The notes beneath the pieces were generated by a model. That model saw only the letters and a list, made by a program, of their open reading frames with translations. It did not search any database and had not been told where the DNA came from. A stretch of 64,000 nt of DNA, taken from NCBI GenBank assembly GCA_001600415.1, contig BCJX01000008.1, positions 127,851 to 191,850 of the forward strand. The letters are read 5' to 3'. The translations under genes and the position numbers were made by a program. Numbering within the stretch: the stretch's first letter is position 1; each line of letters starts with the position of its first letter. Shown in pieces: positions 15,856-28,753 of the stretch. The DNA is from Pascua guehoae. Lineage: Eukaryota > Basidiomycota > Tremellomycetes > Trichosporonales > Trichosporonaceae.

Positions 15856-17586
15856 GCGAGGGGTTGGCTGACATTGGGGACAGAAGATGGTAGATGAGAG
15901 TGCATTTGTAACGATAGGATGCAGCATACAGCATGCAGTCATGACGTCGAGGGCGAGTAGTGTGTAGTGGTGGTGATGGCGACGTGCGTATGTGGCTGCG
16001 TGGCAAGCAAGATCGACTGGTGGGTGGATGTACGAGCCAGATGCCAGATGTGGGTGGCATGGCTATCTCATGGATGCCACAAGAGAGTTGGGTGCGTTGG
16101 GTGATTGAACCCTGAACGGCGACCGCCAGACAGAGCTAGCTAGCTAGCCAGAGTGTTCCTACAATCAGTCAATCAATCAATTCCGTCGTCCGTTATTGCC
16201 ATCCATCTCATCCTTTCTCTCTCTCCTTCTCCCTCTACACTCCTCGTCACCGCCATCGCCGCTACAAAGGTGTAACCAGCCGGCGCCCATCCGGACCTAC
16301 AGCCGGCCGCCATCGCGCCGCCACGCCTCCCTCCTACCTACCATACTCGGAGCCACCTCTCTGCTGCAGTGGTCGCAGCAACAATCGACGCCCGAGCCCG
16401 CCTAGTCAAGACTAGCGCGCATCTTGAGCCCGACAACTGCGGGCACGCGGGTTGTGCTGCCCACTTGGCACTTGGCCGACCAAGTTGGTGATTCCATCTG
16501 CACATTGTGTGATTGCCAGCGCAGTGATCTCTTGCGTCCACTTACAGTTTGTGAGTGCTGCTACTGCTGCTCTGCTTGCCGTTACGACGACGAGTGGCCC
16601 CGCGGGCGTGACCAACCTTGAGACCAAGCAAGGCACGGACAAAGGAAGAACAAGAAGGCGACAGTTCATCCACCACATCCAACACATCCCACACGTCCCA
16701 CAACTACCACAACGACCACAACTACCCGCGTCGCCCGTCTTTCTCGCCGATCGTCCACGGCTTTGCCCGTCAGATCGACATCTCAACTGTCCTGCTCCTC
16801 GTCCTTGTCAACGTCGGACCACCGGGCAGCTGTACCGTTCGAGTACCTGCCGTTGGGCTGTCACACGCTCACGTGTCCTTCCTCCCTCCTCGACGCCATC
16901 TTTCTCCTCGTCCACCCACCTGCGCATGGTTCTCGTCCAGCCCGTACCTTGCTTCAAACAAACGCCACGCCAAGCTGACCGCAAGCCACAGTCCACAGGC
17001 CGCACAAGTGCACGACCGTGTGACGACAAACAATAAGGCAGCCCCCCACCACTGCCGCCATAGGTACCCCAAAGCCTACTCGCATCCGACACGCTCGGCC
17101 TGCTACGAAACCAGAGTAGAAGAGCTCAGACTCGCGCGCATCGGTTCCCATTCCGGATTACATTGACGCTCTCACTGCACCAACATTTGAGAACGCGTCT
17201 CCTACTGTTGTCGACGACTTACAACGTTACGTCCTTCGTGGGTCTTCTATTCTCGTCTGCTTGGCGTCCTCGGCACCGTCGTGAGTGTCGTGACCATGAC
17301 GACCAGCCTTGCTACGCCCGCCAACACCCTTGTGCCGTGGGCGTGCGCGCCCCCCTTGGCTTGGCGGCTTCCTTCGGTGGTGCCATGATGTTTCCGCCCT
17401 TCCCACCACATGCTGACTTGGTCCAGTTCGCGACACCCACCCCGACACGCTTGTCACCACCACAACTGCGCAGCCCTCCGACATCGCAGCCTCCAGGTGG
17501 CGCTCGCACACCATCCCTCTTTCCCAACCCCGATCGGGCATTCATTGCCCGCCGCTGCTGGGCGTAGCGTCCAGTAGCTAGCCATC
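15856..17586. other. intergenic region, no gene seen
   Basis: About 1.7 kb between two plus-strand genes. It contains a GCTAGCTAGCTAGC run near 16136 and AATC repeats near 16170, then Cys/Pro/His-rich spurious frames. It probably holds the PRE3 terminator and the promoter and leader of the kinase gene. Confidence 0.55.
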
Positions 17587-19597
17587 ATGGGTGCCGCGTG
17601 TTGCAAGCCGGAGGTACGTGGGCGTTCTAGTCCCCAACTAAACAACAGGCTATCGACTTTGATGCCGAGGTCAACCTCTTCCACTTTTACCTCCTTCGCA
17701 GTGTGGGCAAGGGTGCTTTTGGCAAGGTGAGCGACTGTCGCAACGGCTAGACCCCTAACTGTTCCAGGTCCGCGTCGTCCAGCACAAGCAGAGTAAAACA
17801 CTGTATGCGCTAAAGTATATCAACAAGGCGAAATGCGTAAAGATGAAGGCGGTCGCCAACATTATCCAGGAGAGGAGGCTTTTGGAAGAGGTGAGTGGCC
17901 GGCCGCTTGGTGGGGATGACGCTGACTGGAAGATTGATCACCCGTTTGTCGTCAACCTGCGCTATGCGTTCCAAGACGACGAAAACTGCTTCTTCGTCCT
18001 TGATCTCATGCTGGGAGGAGACTTGAGATGTAAGACGCGCGCATGCTGTTGGCGCTGACCCTGTAGTCCATCTTGATCGTGCGGGAGCCATGTCGGAAGA
18101 CGTCGTGCGCTTCTACATTGCAGAGATTGCCATGGCCATCGACTACCTCCACTCGAAGCGCATTGTGCATCGGTGCGTTATTTCTCGCGGCAGTGCTCCT
18201 TGCTGACGTCGGCAGCGATCTGAAGCCCGACAACATTCTTCTAGACGAACGCGGACACGCTCATATTACCGACTTTAACATTGCCGTCCACTTTTCCGAG
18301 CGAAGAATGCTCACAGGCGTCGCAGGTTCGCTTGCATACATGGGTGCGTCATACCAAGCGTCATACCAACGTCGTCTCTTCTGACGCCCAGCTCCCGAAG
18401 TGCTTGCAAAGCGCGGTTACTCGGCCCCCGTCGACTTTTGGTCATTGGGCATCCTGGCGTATGAGTTATTATTTGGCAAGCGGCCATTCCGCGGCAAGAC
18501 AAACTCGACCTTGACAAACTCGATCCTGCACGATTCCATTCACTGGCCCGAAGATGCGCCCGGGCGCTGTTCGACAGAAGGAATGCAGGCAATCAGGGCT
18601 GTACGTGGTTGTACCGTTGTACCGTGTGGACGCTTGAGTGCTAATTTGGCTTCAGTTCCTCGAGCGCGATCCTAATAAACGACTAGGCTACCGTCCTGGC
18701 GGCGGCGGTTTCCAGGATATCAAGGACCACCCGTGGTTTGCTGGCATTGACTGGGATGCGCTGTATCACAAGCAAGTTGTGCCGCCGTTTGAACCAGATG
18801 TGAGTTGGCTCCATGGAACCGTCCATGGTGATGGGCGCGTAGATGTCTGTGGAGACGTCTTGGCGCAGTCTGACTTGCGAATGATGGACGATACAATCTG
18901 TTTCAACGGTGCTAGTCGCTGACAATGCAGTCCAAACGCGCAAACTTTGATGCCACACACGAGCTCGAGGAGCTGCTGCTGGAGGAGAACCCGCTCAAGG
19001 CGCGCAAGCGCAAGACGGACACTGACACGGATGCGATGAGTCCAGAAATGCGGACAATGGAAGAGCAGTGAGTCTTGCGGGCCGTTTGAACCAACCGTCT
19101 TGCCGTGGTGCTGGTCATTGTCGCTCGCATCTTCAGCGAGATTTGAGGATCCCCAAACCGTGGTCTCCACAGCTCCACACATCGTGTGCCGTTCCTCGCC
19201 GCTTCCTACCAACAACCGAGAAACACAAAGCTCTGCACCGCAAACCCCCCAAACCTCTCTCCGCTCCTGCCCTCCCACTTTCCCAGCTAACCCCAGCTTC
19301 ACCATCTTCGACTACACCCGTGCGCAGCGGCGATCATATTACAAGCCGCCGTCGCAGGCACCCTCGGCGTCGGCGTCACGACAACACCTCGCCGCCCCGA
19401 CCGAGATGGCGCGTATGTCGAGTCACACACCGAGCGATCCCGGGCGGCGGGCGGGGAGCGAGATTGAGGCGCAGATTATGGAGGGCGGCGGCATGGCGAA
19501 CGTTGGTAACCGGGGACTACGGCAGCAGCTCGACACAGACGGCCAGACCAGCGCAGCCAACAGCCGGCGCAGTTCACTCACGCCCCGAGCGAGCTAG
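17587..19597 (+). CDS. AGC-family protein kinase, YANK/STK32 type
   Basis: Serine/threonine kinase, probably membrane-tethered. It starts MGAACCKPE: Gly2 fits N-myristoylation, and Cys5 and Cys6 could be palmitoylated. Nine or ten short exons give the glycine loop GKGAFGKV, the lysine in YALKYINKAKC, the catalytic loop HRDLKPDNILLDE, the metal-binding triplet as DFN rather than DFG, and APEVLAKRGYSAPVDFWSLG. DFN is normal for STK32/YANK kinases, so this is a family mark and not damage. The tail has a short hydrophobic-motif-like region (FTIFDYTR) and then a Ser/Pro-rich, poorly conserved end (SRRSSLTPRAS). Exon edges in the 18.0-18.4 kb part are approximate. Confidence 0.9.
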
Positions 19598-20165
19598 CAC
19601 AAACGTGCGCGCCAGCGAGCGCACTGTATCGATGTTTGCGCTGCACGCAGACGAGACTTCCATTACACCCCCATTCTAATACCGCGCGACCGCGCCATTT
19701 TAATCTACTCTGTTCCGTAATCACCCACTGTGCCAGCTAGTCTGCCCCGCCACCACCTGCACTTCTACACTGCGTACTGGTCCCAGTCGCACCAACATGT
19801 ACGTTTCTCGCACCGCACCCGCCCGACCGGCACGGGCTGTGGCACAGATACCCGCCGCGCCGCCACCCCGCCATGCATACCATATGTCGTACTGTGATGC
19901 ATCTGGATAGTAGGATACGGGCCGAGCTGACCGTACGAGGGTATGAGCGCAAACGCGACCACACTCCCATGCTGGGCTCCTAGCATCCCGACAATCCTCT
20001 CCTTGCCCCACACTCGGGTACTTGTCTATCCCATGAATTGTCTCATGGACACGTATCAGAGGATACTGCACGATGCTACTTCGCCCATCCCATGGATATT
20101 GCACAATGCTACTCGAGTCTATCGCCCTTGCACCTCGCACCTCGCACCTCCCGGACCTACGGGTA
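19598..20165. other. convergent 3' intergenic region
   Basis: About 570 bp between two converging genes. A short degenerate duplication (ATACTGCACGATGCTACT and ATATTGCACAATGCTACT, about 20067-20118) is visible. Nothing else supported. Confidence 0.5.
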
Positions 20166-23100
20166 CTAGGGATGAACAAGCACACACCCTTGCGGCCGAT
20201 CCGTCGCACCGGTACTAACACGCACCTCGCGCCGGTCGGACCCCTCGCCATGCCAGACGCTGAGGTGGGGCAGGCTCTGCCATCCGGGCGCCCCGACCGC
20301 GATGGCCTGGACGGGCACGCTCACGCTCCCCTGGGGCGGGACGTGGACGCGCGCGCCGCGGGGGCCCGTCCACACAAACCCGTCGGCCGTCTCGCCGTGG
20401 ACTGCGACCCAGGCCGCGTCGGCGGGGTGCGCGTTGGCGACTGACAATGCGAGCGGGAACGGCGCGTGCGTGCGCGTACCCGCTGGCGCCGAGAGGGAGG
20501 CTGTGACGAACGCGTCGGGCGGGGGCAGGGCGAGGGGCGGGAGCGGGACGGGGGTCGTGATTGTGCCCGCGTTGGAGGCGTCGGCGGGCCGCCAGGTGAT
20601 GAGCACCGAGGCCGACGAGGGCGGGGATGCCAGGCGCGCCTGCGAGGGCCGCAGGGCAAAGCGCGCGGTGAGCGCGAATGACGAGGTCGCGTCCCATGCT
20701 GTGTGTTAGCGGATACGATGCGTTCGTGTGCGAGCAGGGATGACTAGGAAACCCAATGGGCAATGGGCCGTCGACCGCGTCAGTAGAGTGCCACGGAGCA
20801 CAACGTTGGTGAGAGACACCACAGCCCGTCCTCGCCCTTCAAGCTCGCGTTCACCCTCTCCACGCCTTCTGCCATCACTCACTCTGCGGCCACGACTCTG
20901 CGTCCACCGACGATCCCAGGACACTGACGCCGTCGGCGTCCGGCCTGATCTCGACGGCGGTGACGACCACTGCGCGCGGGGCAGGCACACGGAGGACGGC
21001 GGACACGACGCCCGTCCCGCCGGCGCCGCTGCGGGTCGTGTTGGTGGTCGCCGAGCACGCAAACGGCGTGACGACTGGCACGACGGCGGTGTGTGCCAAC
21101 TCGTACGCGTTGGGGCCCATGGCCCCGTCGCCGTCGTCGGGGGTGGTGGGTTCGGTGCTGGGTCCCTTCTCTGCAGGCTCGGAGAGGACGGAAAAGTCGA
21201 CCATTTTGGTGCCCGCACGCGGCGCGCAGAGGGTGAGGACGCGCTCGAGCGTGGCACCCGGTGCGAGGGTCCCGAGGTCGACGGTGACGGCTCCTTCGTC
21301 GGGGTTCTGTTGCTTGTTCTCATTCTCGCCGCCTTGCGTGTCGACGAGTGCCGTGCCGTCGACCTCGCCATTCTGGAGGTACGCGCCGAGCGAGACGCGC
21401 AGTGCACGCGTATCGTCCGACTTTATGTGCACGGTGAGCGGCATCGCCTCTCCCGTAAATGCTGCGGGCGGGTGAATGACCTCGAGGGAGAGGTCGGGCG
21501 CGTGTGGCGTGAATGCCACGGCGGCGTGCAAGCCCCCGAGCGGGACGTAGCGCCCGCCCTTGCCCGTCCATGCAGACAGGAGGCGGGGCTCGAGGCGCAG
21601 GTCAAACGTCCACGCATTGTGTGAGAGCGTCAGCGTCACGTCCGAGACGGTCACAATGTCAATGTCGCTGCCGAGCCCCGAGCTCGCGACCGAGCCAGTG
21701 AGCACGAGGTGCTCGCCTGCCGACCAGCGCAGTGGCGCAGAAATGTCCCCCACGCTCGAGTCGGGGCGGATGACGCCGACGTCGACGGTCCGGCCCGCGT
21801 CGCCTGCCACCAACACGATAGGGGGCCGCGCGTCGCTAAACCCGATACACAGGCGCGAGAACTCGAGCTCGGACACGTCGACACCACGAGCCGGCGCGAG
21901 TGAGACCTGGAACGCGACCTCGGTGCCGGCCGCGGCCTCGGCGGCGCGGAAGCCAACCTGGGTATCGACTGCGTGTCAGCCATGTAGGTGCGTGTTGCCA
22001 GCGTCTGCTGCACGGTTACGTACAGATCGGGTCGTCGGCGTCCATGTCGAGCACGATCGGGTCCTCGGACGACGGCGCGGCCGTCTTGAGCAACGACAGC
22101 AGGGCGCGCTGGAGAGCCGCGCGCTCGTCGTCCTGAACCGGCCCGCTCTTGGGCGCCATCATCTGGAGCAACAGGCATGCCGCGCGCTCGACGCTCCCCG
22201 TGGCCTGTGCGTACTCGTACGCAAGGGCACGGAGCTCGCGCGTGAGCGTCGCCCACGCCGGGGCCGTCTTGTCCACGGCGGCGTCGAGGAAGCTGTGTGT
22301 GAGTTTGGGACATGCACGACACAACTCACCGCATGGCAGGCTCGTACTGCTGTGCGCGGCCCAACGTGCGCGCCGCCTGGAGTGCGACAAACGTCGCAAT
22401 GCCCGAGCCGGTCGCGCCGCTCGCGACGAGCAGGTCGTACGTGCGTGTGAGGAGCTCGACGACGAGTGCGCCATGGTCGACCTTTTTCTCATTGACGAGC
22501 CCCGGAGCCGACGACAACGCGACGCCGCCGCTCTCGTTCTCGGCTGCAATCGCAGCATCAAAGCGCACCCGTCGCTCGAGGGTACACAGTGCTGCGGCGT
22601 AAAAGTAGAATGCGGGCGGGTGGAGGACATGCAGCGGGTTGGCAGACGAGATGGGCAGGTCGTCGACAAACACGGTCAGCCCTGGCGTCGGTGTCGGTGG
22701 AGGCGCATAGGCTGGCGCAGGGAGCGGCGGGACATCAAAGCCATGTGTCTGCGCCAGCTCGAGCACTTCGCCCATGATCCGGTACTGTCGCGCAAGCCAC
22801 GACCAGAACTCGTAAGTCTCCTCGCCGATACCCCATCCGCGCGACAGCTCGGCAAAGCGGCGCACGTGCACAAAGAACGGGACGAGGACGCGCGTGGGCG
22901 CGTTTTCGTAGATGAGCAGTTTGCAGATCTGATGTCAGCAAGGGACGACAAGGCGGCATCTCCTCAGACGTCTCCTTGGGTAGCGTGGCTGAGAAAGTCG
23001 AACGGGGAGACTCATGGTGCCTTGTGCAAGTCTTAGGCCTGTTGATCTATGTATTGTGTCCGCTGGTACGCCGTCCTGGCACGCCAGTCTAGCACGCCGC

Positions 23101-24529
23101 TCTGGCACGCTGGTCGGGTACGATAGTCTTGCACACCCCGTTCGGTACCTTCTACTCGCACACCACGGCGGACTCACCTTTGCAGCGACACAGTCCGCGA
23201 GGACCTTTGCCTCTGCCCACCGCTTTGTGCGCGGGGGCAGGATGGTCGTTGACGAAAACATCTTTGCGAGTTCATTCCAGCAGTCCTCGTAGTGCCTGCG
23301 TGCGAGGTCGAGTTCGCCGCGGACCTCTGCAAACCACCCAGCCTTCCAGTCGTAGCGGACGGTCCATCCCTGTGCGCTGAGGGGTTTGGGCGGGGGTGCG
23401 TGTCCTGAGCCTGCGCGGGGCCGGGACGATCCCAATGTGGGCGACATGGGCTGGTGTTGCTGCTGGTGCCTCTCCTTTTCGCTCCTGGTGCGCTTGCGGC
23501 GGACGCGCTTGCCGTGCGTGGCATAGTAGTCGATGGCATACTCCCACAGCGTGTCCTGGAGGGAGCGGACAAACTCTGCGAGATCTGCAGCGCTGACGGG
23601 GGTGACGACAAACAGGCTGGCCTTGGCGCTCAGCTGGCTCGCGCGGCGGAGGTGGCTGAGGCGCGCGTCGAGTCCGGGCGCATCGAGCGTTGGTCCACTC
23701 GCCATGAGGACGACGGTGAGTTTGATCCCGCGCTCGCCGAGGCGCCGTCGCCGGTCGGCAATTTCCCGCACCAGCGCGTCATCGGCCTCGCGCTCCCGCA
23801 CCCTTTCGCGCTCGCGCGCGCGCTCCAGATCCTCCCCAGGGCCGAGGGGCACGGGGGACCCACGCGTCGAAGGCGACTCAAAGAGGCGGAGAAACAGCAC
23901 AAACACCGCAGGCACATACTCGGCATGCTTGCGCACCCACACGGGCGCAATCAGCCCGTCTGGGTGAAGCGGCGACGACGGCGTCAGCGGCGACAGCGGC
24001 GAGTGGCCCGCGGGCTCGCCCGGCGCACCCGTCTTGCGCAAAGGAAGTCGCACACCCTTGTCGACGAGCAGGACCCGGAACCGCCGGTCAGGCCATACCC
24101 CCGGTGGCGCGCCCATGGTACCAAACATGCCCCGCAGGTCGCGCGCAAGCACAGCCATCTCGGCATCCCGTGGGTCCGCGGGGAACGGCACCGGCACGCC
24201 CGGCGGCGACGCCAGCGCCGCGATGGGAGAGTCGAGGGGCGGGGAGTGCACGGGCGACGTGGCTGGGAGCGGCAAGCCCCGGTCGTCGGATATACGCCGC
24301 CCACCCGAGGCTGACGCTGATGCCGACGCAGACGCAGACGCCTCGGGCGGCGACGGGATCCGCGCCCCCGCAGCCGGCAACGCGGTCGTCGCGGACACGG
24401 GACTCGCGAGGTCTGGCCCGCTCAGGCCCGCGACGAACATGAGCGGCTGGGGGTGCGCGAGGAACTGTGTGTGAGCCAAGCGGAGAGTGCTGCGTGCATG
24501 CGGCATACCTCGAGCGGATACGAGTTCAT
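20166..24529 (-). CDS. TRAPP complex subunit, TRAPPC11-like (foie gras/Gryzun)
   Basis: Likely subunit of the TRAPP tethering complex acting in ER-to-Golgi traffic. The short first exon MNSYPLE splices over a 47 bp intron to FLAHPQPLMFVAGLSG, the classic TRAPPC11 N terminus. A low-complexity Ser/Ala/Pro insert follows. The foie-gras region begins around FRVLLVDKGVRLP and includes TVRYDWKAGWFAEVRG, YEDCWNELAKMF and RWAEAKVLADCVAAK. It continues into the exon with RRFAELSRGWGIGEETYEFW. The C-terminal exons (20166-20700 and 20875-21950) are beta-rich Gryzun-like sequence with repeated LTLSHNAWTFDL-type strands. Exons are unusually GC-rich, so antisense frames are long but meaningless. Family assignment is firm; the exact number of exons near 20.7-20.9 and 22.0 kb is not. 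Confidence 0.88.
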
Positions 24530-26735
24530 CGTGGGCACGGAGAGATGTGGTGGTGAGATGGAGAAGAGTAGTTGATGGTTGACGATGGTGCAAGAAGTAC
24601 CCCTTCGGCTCACGTTGACAGCAGCTCACCGGCCCGTGCCTGACACTCGGGCAGTAGTGGTGACTTGGGCTCTGCATGCTCTGCAATGACATGCCCACCG
24701 CACCCCACGCGTTGTTTATCTATCCCCCAGGTGCCACGTGGGGTGGCTCACGAGTTCGAATCCCGGACGAATCTGGGACAAAAAGAAGTTGTAAAAAAGT
24801 GCGTGGAGATGGTCTCGCATTGAAGGGAGTATTCCTCTGGCGTTTCGTTACGCTTAGCATCCGCGAATACGCGTGCCCAGGGTCCACTCCCCTACTGCCG
24901 ACAAGATTCGAACTTGCGTCCGACACCTCAACACAGCTGGGGTATCCCGAAGGGTAGAGTCTATAAACTAACTACACCAACGACTTCCATGCGTCAGTCA
25001 CACAGATCGGCGCACCACATTGTTTCAGATTCGATCGCCGGTGGGCACTCCTGGGTGAGGCTGATTATTTTTGCCTGAAGGTTTGAGCGTCGGCCGTGGG
25101 TCGAATGCCCTCGTCGACTCGAAACACTCCCCTTCCGCACAGACGATATCAAGAGCCTGACGCCACTTAGAGCTTCCCCACAGACCAATACGACTGCAAT
25201 CCTCTTGCATGAGAGCGGAAGAGCGTCCCGCAGTCCCAGGGAAGACGGGAGCCACCTGGCTTGGACCCCGTTGTCGTTCATCCAGCAAAATTGTAGTAAA
25301 TATTCTGTTTATTCCTTTTCAATTTCTGTTTTTCATAACGCCCCCGTCGTTTACCATCAAATTGGAGTATGGATTGACTTTTTACGGAGGTGCAATAGCC
25401 GAAACCGAAAACCACACCCAAGAAGACAACCTAACAGGGATAAACTATGAGGGTTGACGAAGGATCTTGAATGCACGGCTGCTTACAACTTACCAGGCAA
25501 AACAGAGCTACCACAATGTCTCAGCGGACCGCTTTCACCACCCATTCCTGCCCTTTCTACTCTTGTGTCAGCCGAAACCATCCACACTTCTGGGTCACAG
25601 TCCCAAAAGTCATTTCGTCAGTGAGTAGGGTTTAGACATAAGATTTCATATTTACGGCAGTTTTTATGTACAACAGTGTGTGGGCAGTACTAAATGTTTA
25701 ATCAATGCTGCAAAGAGGGCCTAACCAACGTTTGGGATCACTTTTGCCAAGTACTGGCTGGCGTGGAGTGTCAGATACAACCTTTGCCAAGGCCACGACG
25801 CCCAAATGAAGAAAAACGAGTAGGTTGAAGAGCGTGAGGGTGTACCGTATACCGTAGTCCCTTGTGTATCGCTCCGCCAAACCACCTGCAACCGCCGAAA
25901 TTTGACACCGATGAATGAATGCACGGGACGACTCTCCTCGTAACCCAATTGCTATCTACCCCAGGTTCACCCAACCCTAACCTTCCGACAAAAAAAGGCA
26001 CATGACATGCATACATTCATGGAGTGTCCTCTATAATGCAACATGGTCTTCTCTGTACCTCGAACTTCAATGGTCTTGGTTTTCAAGGTCGTCTCGGAAT
26101 CCAATGCACTGCTTCTTGTACAGTGCGCCACGGGACCCGCGCGAGTCAGTGGCGAGGATCTGGCGCGCGCCGAGCTTGACAAACATGTCCTTTGCGAGCT
26201 ACATCAACAGGGTTTTAACATGGCTGTCCACATTTGACATGCTGCGATATTAGTTGCCCAACTGCCCAAGCGACTCTGTTGGCACCCCGCGATCTACTGT
26301 CGGGCTGGCTAGCTGCTTCATGTTCCCCGCCGGCTAGCCCTCATCCCCAAAGGCCAGAGTTGCACTACAAGTTAGTTTTGGAGGAGCTGGTTGTCTTTCC
26401 TTCACGTCTCCTCTACACTGATGGATTTATTCTGTGCAACTGACCCATTGATGCTTCAGATAAGATGACGCACTCTGCAAACAGTAGTGGTGTAATAAAA
26501 GCTGGAAAGTGGCAGTTTGCACGGTTATGGTGCCACACGACGACCCCAATAGGAAGTTGGGGGTGAAATTGTTTCAACAGCTTTGCTCACGAGGGAAACA
26601 AACGATGCACAAAAAAATATCCGTATATGCCTACGATCAACCTCGCTTGTACGGTACTCGGGCAGAAATGAGACCAGACGTGTCGAGTGTTGAGGAAAAG
26701 GCGAACCCAAGCGCTGTTCCCGCTCCACAAGCGAC
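24530..26735. other. AT-richer intergenic region with possible gene relics
   Basis: About 2.2 kb with clearly lower GC from about 25270 to 25700. Two tRNA T-loop-like strings occur (GAGTTCGAATCCC, 24751-24763, plus; AAGTTCGAATCTT, around 24910, minus) but no full tRNA folds around them. On the minus strand 25700-25890 reads ERYTRDYGIRYTLTLFNLLV in one frame, and 26060-26240 gives LAKDMFVKLGARQILATDSR after an in-frame stop. These look like decayed coding fragments, not live genes. Confidence 0.45.
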
Positions 26736-28753
26736 TCAGTCGGTGCCAGTGTTGAGATGGGGGTGACGTCGTGCCCACTCGGCATTATAGGTTGGGGGCA
26801 CAATCTCGGTGGGCGGCTCGGGTTCGGTGGGCTCGAGGTAACCTGCATCCTCTTCATACTGGATGCGTTCTTGCGGGGGAGCGCGGCCGGGGTGTCTTGA
26901 ACCTGACGAAGCGGACGACGATGTTGGAGCACGTCCGTTGTTTGGCCTATACAGATTCCGTGACTTGCCACTGGAACCGGTAGCTGATGGTGCGCTGCCA
27001 TAGTTGGAGTTGGAGGCGCTATGGGAGTACATGGACGTCGAGTCGGTCGAGGAGTCGTGCATGTAAGGGGGTACACCACGAGGCCCACGCCTGTCATGTT
27101 AGCACAGTTGGGTTTAATTGCACATACGGGGGCGATAGCCAACTCGCTCTCCCATCAGAGTATGTGGTAGTGGAGTACAAAGGAGCCGAGTGTTCGGTGT
27201 CTACCTGTCAGCATCTACCATTGTTACCCCGTTCCAGGTGTACTCACAGGGAGTGACGTTGTGCAAGTCGTCATCGAGGATTCCGGTCCCTTCTGTCCTT
27301 GCATATGAGACTTGGTCAGGCGGCGGCTTACGGGAACGGCGTCGGCGACAAAAGTAGAATATCGCAATGAGGATGAAAGCACCAACGACACCTCCAACCT
27401 AGGGGGGTCAGCACATGGGACGTACAAAGTGAACCCACCACTCCGCCAGCAATAGCACCCGTGCTTGGGCCAGAGCTGCCTTTGGTTGCGCTCGATGTCT
27501 CGTCGACCGAATCGGGTCCTGAGGGGGATGATGCGGTGGATGACTCTGCGGTGGATGATTCTGCGGTGGATGATGCTGGGGTTGATGATGCTGCGGATGC
27601 ATCTGTCGTGGTAGTCGGAGCTGTTCCAATTGCGTAATAATTGATAAACCAAATACTGCCGAGTTGGATTGGGCCGTCCTTTGCTGACAAGGTAATGTTG
27701 TACATGAGCCTTGGGTCGAGGCGGGAACGGAACAGGTCCACCATCCATACGTCGGATCCATAATTTGTACTAAATCTGAGGTCTTGTGATTGAGGCATCC
27801 CGGGGTTGGCAGAAACCACCAACTCGCCGCAGCCGGGGCAACGGGCGCCATGGACTTGGAAGTATGAGGAATTGGCCGGAATGGCGATGGTAACCGACGA
27901 ATCGGCTGCACCTGTTGCCAACGAGTATTGCTTCAGCTTCAGATTGGGGAACGCTGCGTACTGTATCAGGTCACGACACCCACAATAACCCCAGGCACAA
28001 GCTGCTTACTCTGGCGGTCGATGACTGTTTTCACTTGCCAGTCGCCATTCCATGTGAGACTTGGATCGGGGTTTGTTCCATTTCCATTGTCGTCGCCAAA
28101 GGGGATTTCTGGTTGGTCGAACTTGGAGCTGTCCTTCCTGGTGAATTAATTAGCAAGTTGTCAAGGCAGAATATTACAACGTACGCATTGGTGTGAAGGT
28201 TAATTGTGTAGTCGACGCCTTTGACCTCGACTGAATTGGTCAAGTTTTTGGCCAACTGGAGATACCCAAGGTGGGATGTATCCTCGAGGTCGTGGGCAAC
28301 GGCGAGTGACCGTGAGGAAAAGAATGTTTCGTTTGTAGTTTTCCCATCAACTGTCCATAGAGCACGAGTCTCGGTCGGATCAGAATCCGCCGCGGACCAG
28401 GTGCCAGCCCTCCATCCGTTGATGCCAATTCGGTCGGAGACGACGGTGAATCGCAGCATACAGTCGGTGGTACGGCCGAACATAGTGATGTTTGGACCGA
28501 GTGGTGTCGTGACACCCGGAGTGCGCACTTCGAAGATCCTCCAATCCCCGGTCCATTCCAATGCTGGACTGAAAGCCGTAATGACATGCTGCCATGCGTA
28601 TGTCTCCAACTCATCCTCGGTGTCGGCGCGTGCGCCAAGGTTCCGGGTCTCCAAACCGCTGTCGACATCGAAGTTGACGAGACTGGGGAGCCATCGTAAG
28701 GCGCCAACGAACCGTAAGGCTGCTACCGCCAAAATAAAAATTGACAAGCGCAT
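26736..28753 (-). CDS. single-pass surface protein with Ser/Thr-rich stalk
   Basis: Predicted type I plasma-membrane protein. The start MRLSIFILAVAALRFVGA is a signal peptide. The ectodomain spans about 28753-27650 in three exons, with TNAKDSSKFDQPEIP joining the first two and a third starting YAAFPNLKLKQYS. It contains several Asn-X-Ser/Thr sites. A CPGC pair lies in HGARCPGCGELV. A stalk of repeated SSTAESSTAESS precedes the membrane span (GGVVGAFILIAIFYFC) and a basic stop-transfer CRRRRSRKPPP. The cytoplasmic tail has two proline motifs, VPPYM and VPPTYN, the second a PY-type ligand for WW domains of Rsp5-like ubiquitin ligases. The layout resembles fungal wall-sensor and Axl2/Mid2-type proteins, but I cannot name a family. 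Confidence 0.8.

Noticed and set aside
18220..18300. Kinase DFN motif as a sign of a dead kinase
   Set aside because: DFN is the normal form in the YANK/STK32 family.
21560..24314. Long plus-strand frames opposite the TRAPPC11-like gene
   Set aside because: They are antisense shadows of GC-rich exons; the minus strand has the motifs and splice sites.
24750..24765. tRNA T-loop-like GAGTTCGAATCCC on the plus strand
   Set aside because: Only three of five T-stem pairs form and no D-arm, anticodon arm or matching acceptor stem is found upstream.
24895..24990. Possible minus-strand tRNA around AAGTTCGAATCTT
   Set aside because: The T-arm pairs well, but the acceptor stem needs four wobble pairs and a mismatch, and the anticodon arm does not fold with a seven-base loop.
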